The notes under the pieces are model-generated. The model was given only the letters and a program-made list of their open reading frames with translations. It searched no databases and had not been told where the DNA came from. Positions 1-11,100 of a stretch of DNA of 32,297 nt are shown here, piece after piece. The position numbers were made by a program, and so were the translations under genes. This DNA comes from Salinivirgaceae bacterium (lineage in GTDB: Bacteria; Bacteroidota; Bacteroidia; Bacteroidales; SZUA-534): assembly GCA_016342715.1 (NCBI GenBank), contig JAEINW010000032.1, positions 1-32,297 on the forward strand, written 5' to 3'. Position 1 is the stretch's first letter. Each line of letters starts with the position of its first letter.

Positions 1-73
1 GCCTTTAAACTAACTTTAAATCAACAATAGTAAGACTTATAGATGTTTTTACCATTAATTTTGTCCATTAAGC

Positions 74-229
74 CTAAGTTCCATCAGTTTGCAAAGCACT
101 TGCAATTTGGGTGTCGTGACCCATAATATCGCCCATAAATAACAGGCTAAGGGTTTGGACGGAATCCTGAGTTTGAGAAAACACATAGGAGCTTACTAAG
201 ATTAAGGGAATAATTAGAAAATTTCTCAT
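74..229 (-). pseudogene. Truncated CapA-family (poly-gamma-glutamate capsule synthesis / metallophosphatase-like) N-terminal remnant
   Basis: Minus-strand reading from ATG at 229 gives MRNFLIIPLILVSSYVFSQTQDSVQTLSLLFMGDIMGHDTQIASALQTDGT*: signal peptide followed by the 'LSLLFxGDIMGH' opening typical of Bacteroidetes CapA proteins, then a stop. The remaining ~70 nt to the window edge show no continuation in any frame I read. Confidence 0.55.
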
Positions 230-330
230 TGTAAATCAATAAAATTAAACGTTGGCTAATTTATCAATTACAATGAGAAAATCCTATTGTTTATTTATTG
301 CAAGCAATGCTTGTTGTGCTTTTAATTTAT

Positions 331-1668
331 TTATTTAAAATCAATATAATCAGCTGGATTTACTTTCTCTCCATCTTTGCGGATTTCGAAATGTAAATGT
401 GGACCTGTTGACATTCCAGTGTTTCCAACCAAGCCAATAATATCGCCTTGTTTCACAATATCGCCAACTGCTACTTTAAATTCAGACAAATGGGCGTATA
501 GTGTAAGCATATTATTTTCGTGCTCAATGGCAATTAAATTTCCGTAGCCTTCATCACTGGGTCTTACTTTAACAATTTTCCCTTCAGCAGCAGCAATAAT
601 TTCGGTTCCTGTTTTAGCCTTTAAATCAAATCCTTTATGAAAAATATTTTTTTTCGTTATTGGATTATACATGTTTTCATACTTAGCTGATATTTCATAA
701 TTGGTTGATGATATCGGTTCAATAAATGATGGATCCTTTTCAATAGCTGAACTTTGGTCAATAGTTGAAGAATTTTCTTGTAATTCAGTTTCTGAATTGC
801 AGGCAAAGGTTTGGATTAATAATACAAATGCGGGTAACAATAATAAATATTTAATACTCGCTAATTTCGATGATCTATTTTTAGTTATCATGGTTATTCT
901 GTTTTTTAAAGTTGAACAATAAAAATTATTAGATAACCCGATCAAGGTGTACTTTTCGGTATTCGCAGCCAAAAGTTTAAGATAATCAATAGTAGTATGA
1001 GCATCTTTAGCAACTTTTTTATCGGCCAAATATTCGTGTACGCTTTTAATCGAGTTTTTGAAAGAATAGACAAAAGGCACGAACCACAAGCAAATACAAA
1101 AAAGTTCAGTTAATAGTAGATCAATAGAATGCCATTGTTTGGCATGAATGCGCTCATGTTCAATAATTGGATGCATGTCAGCAGAGCTGTATTCATCTTC
1201 CGGAAGAAAAATCCAATTAAAGAAGGAGAATGGAGGTAAATGTTTTGGAGTAATTATTATTTTATTAACTCCATTTATAATTTTTTTATGTTGTTTGTAA
1301 AGATTAAAAATTCGTATTAATTGAATACTTGCTTTTAGTAAAAAAAATATTAGTCCTATTAAATAGATGAAAGACAGTATTTTCCATGCACTAAATGTTT
1401 TTTCTGTAGTTGAAACATCTGTTGGAATATTTAATACAATAATTTCATTAAAAGATCCAATTTCAAATACTTTAGAGGTGGTTTTTGCAAAATATTCAGT
1501 AGAGTTAAATTCCAGTAATGGAATTATGGCTGAAGAGATCATGATTACAAGTAGGAGTATTCTATTCAAATTATGAAAGGTATTTTTACGGAAGAATATC
1601 CAATAAGTACAGTATAATATTGAAAATATGATACTCACTTTCAATAAATAAAACCAATAGTTATCCAT
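331..1668 (-). CDS. M56 family (BlaR1-like) membrane metallopeptidase with C-terminal M23 peptidase domain
   Basis: 445 aa; N-terminal TM helices, HExxH motif in 'IIEHERIHAKQWHSIDLLLTE' (M56); C-terminal 'FHKGFDLKAKTGTEI...YAHLSEF...TGPHLHFEIRKDG' (M23/LytM HxxxD and HxH motifs). Adjacent to a BlaI-type repressor. Confidence 0.9.
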   Translation of the reverse strand: MDNYWFYLLKVSIIFSILYCTYWIFFRKNTFHNLNRILLLVIMISSAIIPLLEFNSTEYFAKTTSKVFEIGSFNEIIVLNIPTDVSTTEKTFSAWKILSFIYLIGLIFFLLKASIQLIRIFNLYKQHKKIINGVNKIIITPKHLPPFSFFNWIFLPEDEYSSADMHPIIEHERIHAKQWHSIDLLLTELFCICLWFVPFVYSFKNSIKSVHEYLADKKVAKDAHTTIDYLKLLAANTEKYTLIGLSNNFYCSTLKNRITMITKNRSSKLASIKYLLLLPAFVLLIQTFACNSETELQENSSTIDQSSAIEKDPSFIEPISSTNYEISAKYENMYNPITKKNIFHKGFDLKAKTGTEIIAAAEGKIVKVRPSDEGYGNLIAIEHENNMLTLYAHLSEFKVAVGDIVKQGDIIGLVGNTGMSTGPHLHFEIRKDGEKVNPADYIDFK

Positions 1669-2050
1669 GTTGCTCTTGATCTTTTATATCGTTAATCTTT
1701 TGTTCTACTATTCTCTTTATTTCCTCTAATTCGGTTAAATTCATTTCTTTTTCACTAGTAAAAAAAGAAGCGAATTTTGTGATGGAACCATTAAAGAAAT
1801 TCTTAACAATACCTTTGAAATGATTTCCAAAGTATTCATTTTTTTCAACCAATGGATAATATTCGTGAATTTTACCATAGGTATTAAATGAAATAAACTC
1901 CTTTTTTACCAACACTCTAATTACTGTTGATATGGTTGTGTACGCAGGTTTTGGTTCAGGAAATTTGTCAACAATATCTTTTAAAAAAGCTTTTTCGAGC
2001 TTCCATAAATATTGCATTACTTGTTCTTCGGCCTTTGTTAATTCTTTCAT
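1661..2050 (-). CDS. BlaI/MecI/CopY family transcriptional regulator
   Basis: 129 aa; 'LTKAEEQVMQYLWKLEKAFLKDIVDKFPEPKPAYTTISTVIRVLVKKEFI' winged-helix of the BlaI family; overlaps the start of the M56 gene by 8 nt. Confidence 0.92.
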   Translation of the reverse strand: MKELTKAEEQVMQYLWKLEKAFLKDIVDKFPEPKPAYTTISTVIRVLVKKEFISFNTYGKIHEYYPLVEKNEYFGNHFKGIVKNFFNGSITKFASFFTSEKEMNLTELEEIKRIVEQKINDIKDQEQHG

Positions 2051-2082
2051 AAAACAAATATAACTATATTTTTAATTATACA

Positions 2083-2096
2083 ACTATAAATATAGT
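2083..2096. promoter_or_regulatory. Candidate BlaI-type operator (ACTATA-AA-TATAGT dyad)
   Basis: Perfect 6-bp inverted repeat with 2-nt centre, about 33 nt upstream of the BlaI start codon; a second related half-site (aactatatttttaa) lies between it and the gene. Confidence 0.45.
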
Positions 2097-2119
2097 AATA
2101 AGATGAAAAATAATCCAAA

Positions 2120-2151
2120 AATTGTCATTAGCAACTGGCAAAATGACAATT
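2120..2151. repeat. Inverted repeat 1 (AATTGTCATT...AATGACAATT)
   Basis: 10-bp perfect stem 2120-2129 / 2142-2151. Confidence 0.6.
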
Positions 2152-2206
2152 CGACATAGAAACACTAACTATCAGTAAACACTGAAAGGCAAGAATTTCT
2201 ATGTCG
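2152..2206. repeat. Inverted repeat 2 (CGACATAGAAA...TTTCTATGTCG)
   Basis: 11-bp perfect arms 2152-2162 / 2196-2206, directly abutting inverted repeat 1. Confidence 0.6.
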
Positions 2207-2231
2207 GGATTTTCTCGATACGCCATTCGGC

Positions 2232-2270
2232 ATTTGTCATTAAATATTTTTCAAATCTATAATGACAAAT
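2232..2270. repeat. Inverted repeat 3 (ATTTGTCATTA...TAATGACAAAT)
   Basis: 11-bp perfect arms 2232-2242 / 2260-2270; shares the TGTCATT core with inverted repeat 1. Confidence 0.6.
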
Positions 2271-2314
2271 CTCGGATAATTTAAAACGTATTGTTTAAGA
2301 ATTAGTTATAGGAG

Positions 2315-2345
2315 AAAAAAAAGACCGGAAATTTTTCCGGTCTTT
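2315..2345 (-). terminator. Intrinsic terminator of the 4628-aa gene
   Basis: AAAGACCGGAAA/TTTCCGGTCTTT dyad (2320-2345) just downstream of the stop; on the minus strand it is followed by a U-run (plus-strand run of A at 2315-2320). Confidence 0.85.
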
Positions 2346-2351
2346 CTTATT

Positions 2352-2612
2352 TTATTGAACGATTACTTTTTTAATAAATCTATTTTTAGTAGTTGAAACA
2401 GTAACAAAATATATTCCTTGCGGTAAATTATCAATAGCTAAAGGAATCAGGTTTACCTTTTTATTTTCGGGAACTAATAATGATGCATTAAAAATAGTTT
2501 TCCCGTAATGATCAGTGATATGAATATTGATAGATGTATATGGTTCTAATTTTAGTAAATCGAGTAGTAACTCACCATTATTATAAGGGTTAGGGTAAAC
2601 ATTAATTGACTC
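2352..2612 (-). other. T9SS type A C-terminal sorting domain of the 4628-aa protein
   Basis: 'YPNPYNNGELLLDLLKLEPYTSINIHITDHYGKTIF...LPQGIYFVTVSTTKNRFIKKVIVQ'. Confidence 0.85.
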
Positions 2613-5170
2613 TTCGGTTAGATAATTATCATCCCAATCTACTTTTATTATTTTGTGATATTCATATGCACCATTATAATCCACTTGTTTTAGTCTATAA
2701 TAAGCTATTCCAGAAATTGGAGTTTTATCGGTAAACATATAATCAATTTGATTAATGCTTGTTCCGAATCCGTTGACCTGACCAATTTTAGTGAAATTTG
2801 TGGCATCTGTCGAGCGTTCTATCTCAAAATAATCATTATTAAGTTCCGTTAAAGTACCCCAAAGTAATTCGACATCATCGATTAATGAATTGGCTGTAAA
2901 GTAAATTAATTCGATGGGTAGCGGAACGTCTGGACCTTCTCCTGTGAGATCACTAAAAGAGGTATGCCCAATGTATGATAATGTATTTGTTGTACTGTTA
3001 TTTGTTCCTCCCAGAGCATCGCCTGATATAGAGAATTTTCTTGCTTTTAAAGCAGTTTCATCTCCGGTTATATCAGATTCTGCATAATTATAATTCACAT
3101 CGTAGTTAATGGTTCCAGAAATACCCGATTGATGTAGTATCCAATATCTTGATATGTAATTATCAAAGGTAACACTGCCATGTTTTGATGCTCTTAAGTT
3201 AAGTGTAACATAAGACGAGCTTAATGTACCTGTATTCAGCGTGAATGCAAAAGGAGAATAGGTGCTTGCATCTCCAACAGGAAAGGTTTTTGCACTTGGA
3301 GTTGCTCCAATATTTGACTTAACCACACCTACGCTTTGTGCTTGAATATATGAATTAGATCCACCTCCTATAATTGCGGCATTGGCTTCTAAAGTTAAAT
3401 CGTTTGTACCAAGTACAATATCACCATTACTTAAGTCAAGTGAATTAGAAATTATTACATCACTGGCCAGTGTAATATTATTGCCTGTATTATTAACCAT
3501 AAGATTATAAAAAGTTTCGGCATTGGTAGTATTAATTGCTTGTGCACTAGTTCCATTAAAAGTAACTGAGCTATTTTGTTCATTAAAAACACCTGAACTT
3601 GTCCAGTTTCCTTTAAGTTCAACACCGTAGTTATTTGAAGTTGATTCAAATACTACTGAATTATCGGCAATAATAAAGTTATTATTAATAATAATATTAC
3701 CCGTGAGGTATTTATTTCCACTACTTTCAAGTTTCAGATTGTAATATTCCATACCTGTAATACATTGATCACCATTTTTAACATATTCAATGGTATTACC
3801 CGCTTGACTCACATCAATGGTTGATCCTGAACCAAAAGTTATACATCCATCGTCCAGTGTTAAGGTGTAGCCTCCTAAATCCAGCGAAGCTGCATCTTTT
3901 AATACGAGACTACCTATGGTTGTGTTTGCTGTTAAAAACATGGGATGCCCAATTGAAATAATAGCTGTTTCACCGGAACCTGGGACTATATTTGATGCCC
4001 AGTTTGCAGCAAGGTTAAAATCACCACTAGTAGACATATCCGTTGTATTTTGTGTTGCACCAATGGTAAAGTAGTTTCCATCTGCAAGAACTATATCGTC
4101 TACCTGAAATAGACTACCCGATACACTATACATTGGAAAGGCTACTGAACCTGTAGTAAAATCTCCATCAGAATCCACTAATAAAACAAATCCTGGGTAA
4201 TCGGCAGGTCTGGCCGGTAATAAGGTAGTGTCGAGTGTAATACTAATTGTACCAGGCGTACCTGTAATTCCAACTTTCCATTCTCTGGATATACGTTCGG
4301 TTCTTATGTTTGGCTGATCAATAGTGTTCCAAGTATCGATTGAAGCACCATCGTGTGCAATTAGCAAATAGTCACCAAATCCTATGGTAGAAGGATTACT
4401 GATGGTAATCATTTGAGCTGATTGTGCCTTTAGATGTAAATTAGAAGCATCATCTTGTCCAATTCCGGCTAAATCTTCGTTGTGAGTTGCTTGATGCGCA
4501 TAAAGATCATTACTAATTGTGATGTCATATTTTGCGGCTAAATAGTTTTGAACTATTTTTTCCTGTGAAGTGTTTAACATGGAATTATAAAATACTATTT
4601 CACCAATTTCACCTGTAAAGAAATTAGCACTACCCGCTGCATTTGAACCAATTTTTCGCGTGCCTCCAATAGCTGTTTCTGTATAATTATCGGTACCTAA
4701 TGAGGTTCCATTTCTAAAAACACTGGCTGTATTTGTCCCTGATTCCAGATAAAATTCTAGCACTTGCTTATTAGTACCTGTAATTTGAGGTCCTTGCCAT
4801 GCATTACTGGCATCGTAATAGGAACCTGAATTATTTTCGTTGTGTCTTAAGATAAAGTCTGTAGTATTATTTGCTTCAAATAAATTCTGGTCGAGGTTTG
4901 TAGATGATGATTTGTAGGCATAGAATATGGTATAGTCATCGGCACCCGATGTGATATTGTCGGCTGTAAAATAATCGTTTCCGTCAAACTGAACCGTTGC
5001 TTTTCCATTAAAATTAGCATCTGCTGCAATTAAGCTTGGTTGGCTTGCGCCAGCAGAACTTACATCAAAATCATTTCCCGATTGATCTTCCCAAGTGGCA
5101 ATATCTGTTATTTTATCGGCTCTTAACCAAACAAATAAATTATCGCTATTGCCCACACCACCAGGACCAA
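2352..5170 (-). repeat. Module 5 of the giant protein (GPGGVG/LamG-like unit, no Calx-beta, then beta-helix-like region and sorting tail)
   Basis: Starts at 'GHIGPGGVGNSDNLFVWLRADK'; contains 'EDLAGIGQDDASNLHLKAQS' and 'REWKVGITGTPGTISITLDT', as in the other modules. Confidence 0.75.
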
Positions 5171-8100
5171 TGTGACCTGCCTGATCGTTGTCGTTTATGG
5201 TATACGTAAATGTAGTATTTCCGCCTAAAATTGAATTTACAGGACCAGATATAGTAACAACCACCGTTTCAGTACTTTCAAGTGTATTGTCATCAATTAT
5301 TTGTAAAAGAATATCTTCTGATAATTGACCTGCAGGAATGGTAAGGGTTCCATTAGCTAAAATAAAATCGTTTCCATTTGATGCTGTACTTGCTATAGTA
5401 GCTACATAATTGACTTGTACATTTGAACCTGAAGTTTCATTTAGTTCTAATTCAATTTGGACGGGTGACATGTTCTCCTCTCCAAAACCTGTAGTTGCGC
5501 TAAATTGAACTTCAGGAGCCGGATCGTTATCGGTAATTGATAAGACGTATTCTAAATTCGTTCCTAGGTTTGCATTTGTTGGATTTGAAAGACGTATGAC
5601 AATATCTTCAGGGTTTTCATACATGGAATCGTCTGTTAAGGATACATCAAATGTTGTGGTAGATGCGTCTTTAGGTATGGTTACGGTCCCTGATAATACG
5701 GCAAAGTCGTCTCCTTCAGTAGCTGTACTTGTTTCATAAACACTATATTGGGCTGTGGTTGGATTTGTATTATCCACATCATTTAGTTCAACGGTAATGC
5801 TAATGGTGCCATCACCTTCATCGTGAGTGCTTGAAGTGTTTAATAGATATATTTTTCTATCGTTGTCGTCATCATTAATTGTGAATGTATAAATGACTTT
5901 GGTTCCTAAAGTTATATTTACTGAAGGGTTGAAAATAGTTACTTCAAAAGTTTCCGATGATTCAAGAAGAATATCATTAATAATTCCAGGGATTATTTTT
6001 GCTGAACTTTGACCGGCTGATACTGTTAGTGTACCAGAAGGTAGTAGGTAGTCAACATTACCACCAATTGCATCACCTCCAGAAATAAAATAATCAACCG
6101 TAACATCTTCGCCTCGGGTGAAGTTAAGTTCAACTTCAATATTTGGATTTGTACCCGATTCAATTCCTACATCGGAACTTAAAGAGAACTCAATAACAGG
6201 CTTACCACAACCAATAGCAATAAAGTCACCACTTGCAAGAGTTATTGGGTCACTCACATAAAAATCATCAATAGCAGAATATTCTAGCTGGTAAGTAGTT
6301 GCTCCATATCTAAAATCTCCGTCATTATCAATCCATATAACATACTGATCAAAGTTTGCTGGCGGGGCAGGGAGGTTATTGTGATCAATTTTTAGAATTA
6401 CTGTACCTGGAGTTCCTGTAACTTCGGTTCTCCATTCTCTAGCCAATCGTTTTACATATTTTCCGCTATTTGGAGCTTCACTAACTGTCCAAGCAGAAAT
6501 GTCGCCATTGTCATGACCAGAAAAAACGTAATCGCCAATGCCTAAAGAACTGGCACTACTAACCATTAAAATACTATCAGACATTGCTGTAAGATGCATG
6601 TCATCGGCACCTTGTTGACCTATTCCAATAAGATCATTGCCATGAGAACCATCATAACTATATAATTCTGTGTTTGTGGTTTTCTGGTATTTTGCCGCTA
6701 AATAGTTTTCAACAATTATTCTTTGGGTATTATTTAAAGGTTTGCTAAAAACAATAATTTCTGAAATATTACCGACAAAATCACTAACTGCTTCTGCCGT
6801 GTATTTGCTACCAATACTAAAGTTATTAGCTAAGGTCATCACATTATAATTATTGTCTCCGTTAAGATACAAACCATCTCTGTAGACTTCTGACTCTGGA
6901 TTAGCTTGAGCATCAAATATCCATGACATAATATTTTCATTGGTACTTGAATTCCCGGTTAAGCGCCAGGCATTTGAATAATACAAACCTGAAGTATTCT
7001 GATTTAATGCAAAACGATTGCCATTACCGGAATTGTACTGATCTGTCAAAAATTGACCACTGGCTTGTTCTACAGCACTAAAGAAAGAATAATTTCCCAG
7101 GGAATTAGAGAAGAGCACCGGAGCTCTTAAACCAAGCTGTGATGAAGAAATTGAGATGGATGGCTTTGAATTGAAATTATTTTCATCGTATTCAGGAGCA
7201 GTTAAGCCTGAACCTATTGAGGTAAAATGCATGTTATTTCCTGAAATATCTTTCCATTCAGAAATTGCATCACCATCATTAGGGCTTGCAACGCCTGATC
7301 CGTTAACTTTTGTAGCATCTAACCAAAGTTCAACAATTTCTTTGTCGCCAACACCACCGGGTCCGTAATATCCCACTAAAGCATCATTGTCGCTTATGGT
7401 AACGGTGTGTTGTTGATTTGTGCCTAAAGTAGCTCCGGTTGGAACTGAAATGTCTATTATGACAGTTTCAGCACTTTCCTCAAGAGCATCATCTGTAAGT
7501 GCCACATTTATAGTACCCAGTAAATTGCCTTTATTAATTGTTAAGGTTCCGTTGGTAAGTACATAATCTATTCCACCTCCTGTTGCTGTACTGGAAGCAT
7601 TCACGGCATAATCAATGGTGACATCTTGTCCCGATGAATTTGATAATTCAACAACAACTGCTGCATTTACGGCACCCTCATCAATATTTGATGCTGTTGT
7701 TTGTAATTGTATGCTTGGTGAATTGTCGTTATCATTTATGGTATAGGTATAAGTAATATCGGTTCCTAAATTTGCATTTGTTGGATTCGATAGTGTTATA
7801 ATAATGGTTTCAGTATCGGCTTCATCTAATACATCATCTAATATATCAAAAGTAAAGGTGGCTGTTGACTCGGTAGCCAATACTTCAACAGTGCCGGCTG
7901 TTAATACGTAATCGGGTGATGGATTTGCTTCAGCGGTACCTCCTGTTGCTGCATAATTTACCGTTGTTGCATTTGTAGCATCAACACTGTTTATTTCAAC
8001 GGTAACGGTTATTGTCCCTGCATCTTCATCACCACTATCGCTTACTGATTGAAATTCAATTTTCCTCGGATTGTCATCGTCATGGATAGTATAGGTAAAT

Positions 8101-11100
8101 ACTGAATCTGCGCTAAGTGCATATCCTGAAGGAACGTTTCTTAATGCTAATACAAAATTCTCATCGGATTCAACATAGGTATCGTTAATAATTCCCGGAT
8201 CAATATTCACTGAGGTTTGTCCTGCTAATATAGTAATGCTTCCATTGGCTAATGAATAGTCAACATTTCCGCCGGTAGCTGTTGAAGACTTGATTACGTA
8301 ATCTAATTCAACATCAACGGATGAAGCATAATCCATAATTATAGCTATGGTATTTGAGCTAGTTTCAAAGCTATTGTCGCTGATTGAATTGAAAGAAATG
8401 TTACGCTTAATAATTCCAATAGCCACATAATCGCCCATAGTAAGAGCAATATTTGAAGCTTTGTATTCGCCATCAACCAGAGTTGTATTATATACGGTTG
8501 CATCGGCTGAAAAATTTCCATTGGCATCTACCATAATAATATAGTCATTATAGTCTGCTGTTTTAGCAGGTAACATGGTAGTGTCAATTGAAATGGTAAT
8601 GGTGCCCGGAGCTCCGGTAACACTATAACGCCATTCGCGAGTAAGTCTTTGAATTGAAGCACCAGCGGGTACATCTGTTGCTATCCAACTAGCGGAAGAT
8701 GCATTGTTATGTCCAAACATGATATAATCGCCATCGGTTAAAGTGCTGGCATTGTTAATGGTAACAAAGCCCGCTTTAGCAGCGATATGCATATTACTTG
8801 CATCTTCTCTACCGATACCAGCTACTTCAAAGCCATGTGAAACATCAAAGTTATATAAATCGTTTGCAATTGTTAAGTTGTATTTTGCTGCCAAATAATT
8901 GTTTAGAATATTTATTTGTGCGTTGTTTACCGCTTTTGTGTACATAATAAATTCAGCAAAATCTCCCTGAAACGGATGAGTTTCCTGTCTTCCTAGATAG
9001 AATTTGTAATCAGGATGATTGGTGAACGCAGATGTTCCGGCCACAGTTTTTACTGAGGTATTATCTTTCCATACTTCTTTACCATAGGTTGTTCCTGCTC
9101 TATAGGTAAATAAACTGGCACTACCTATCCAACTTGATTGGTATCCGAAGCTTATTCGTCCTTCAGCACCACAACATTGACCTATATCGAAATAAGTGGT
9201 TCCATTCCAAGGAATGTGTGAAGTGAAACGATTGGTTCCTGGCCAAGCTGTTGGCGAGGTTCCAGTGGTATACATATCGGATTGTTGTGTCAGGTTATCG
9301 TGTGTGGTTATGGTAAGTGTTGTAGCTTCATTGTATGGGAAGTAAGTTGCACTTAATGGGGCTACTGTGACCAAGGCATCATTTACATTTTCAAAGCTTA
9401 CTACCGAATGACCATTTAATTCAGCTTCACGCCAAATGGGTTTTGCGGTTGTTGCAGGTACCATATTTAAACCCGAAATGCCAATCATATTATCCCAAGC
9501 TGTTATTCCATTTGATCCATCGGTGCTTATTCCATCATCTCCTCGTAGCCATAAAACCAGACTTCCTGTTCCGTCAGCAGAACCGACTCCACCCGGTCCA
9601 TCAAATCCTTCGTCATCGTTATCGTTAATTGTAGTGGTATGAGAAGTTGTTGCTCCCAAAGTAGCTCCCGTAGAACCACTTATTTCTAATATTATTGTTT
9701 CTGGTACTTCAATTTCTGCATCATCAATAATACTAAAAGTAATATTTGCTGTTAAATCTCCTTTTTCAATTGTGCACACATTCGAACTTATAATATAATC
9801 TGTTCCACTTCCAGTTGCAGTTCCACCAGTTGCAGTATAGTTTACGGTAACATCGTAGCCAGAGGCATTGTTAAGTTCTAAAGGAATTATTATGGTATTT
9901 GTTCCTTCATTAATATATGATGCAGCATCCACAAATGAAATTGTAGGAGCTGTATCGTCGTCAAGAATTGTAAATGTAGTTGACGATTTGGTTCCAATAT
10001 TGGCTCCAATGGGATCTGATAAGGATATTTCTAATGTTTCATCCAGTTCATCATTTAAATCATTGGTAATTTTTATTGCAAAAGTAAGGCTTTGGTTTCC
10101 TGCAGCAATAGTTGCTGTGCCTGAAAAACCACTATAATCAACTCCACTAGTAGCTGTTCCTCCAGAAGCATCATAGTTAACTGTTGTAACTGAACTATAA
10201 TCAATTTCGTTCACGTATACGGTCAATAATAAAGTATCCATAGTTTCTGCACCTGATGATGTGATTGCTTCTTCAATATCAATACTATAGAATGTTGCCG
10301 GGTTATTTTGATTGTTGAATTCGGTTAATAACCAATCAGCACTTAATGGGTTTTTGCTAATACGTACTTCATCTAATTGACCATCAATTCTTTTGTTGGA
10401 TTCTCCATAAGCAACTTCACCTCCAATAGATAAATTTCCGTAGTCTTGTCCCCAAGTTCCTCCATCAGTAAGATCACTTATCCCTAAAATACCATTTAAA
10501 TAAATGTGACGGTTTTGGCTGGTGATATCTGCAACACCCGCTACATAATACCAGGTACCATTATTTAAGTTAGCATTTTGGTTAAGGCTAACATCGTTCA
10601 TGCCTCTTGAAGCAAAACGAAGATCTCCAGCTCCTTCTGAGCCAATATCTAAAAAGTAACCACCATCATTGTTAGCATCATCACAAACAATGCGACCAGC
10701 TTGTGTTCTATCGGTAGGATTTATCCATGCAGTAATAGTGAAATCAGTAATAAGATTTGGAAAATCTGGTAATTCAATGTAGCTATTTCCGTCAAAATAT
10801 TGTCCATCTCCAATTTTTGCACCAACAACATCTGTTGAACCGCTATTGAAGCCATTTTCTTTATTAGGACTGGCATCGTTTACATCATTATGTAAATGCC
10901 ATACTCCATAGTATTCTGTCCACACATCATCAGTTGACGGGTTAACCGTAATATTTGCATTACCATAATACATTTCCAACTCAGTATCACTGTTATATGC
11001 TAAAGTTGGTATTTTTACCCAAGCTACATATTCACCAGTAGTAGGGTCATATTTTTCAATTTCGTGGCTTAACCAAATTACCGTATCTTTTAAACTAAAT

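Noticed and set aside
300-314. GCAAGCAATGCTTG hairpin after the M56 gene as a terminator
   Set aside because: Only a 6-bp stem with a 1-nt centre and no convincing U-run in the minus direction.
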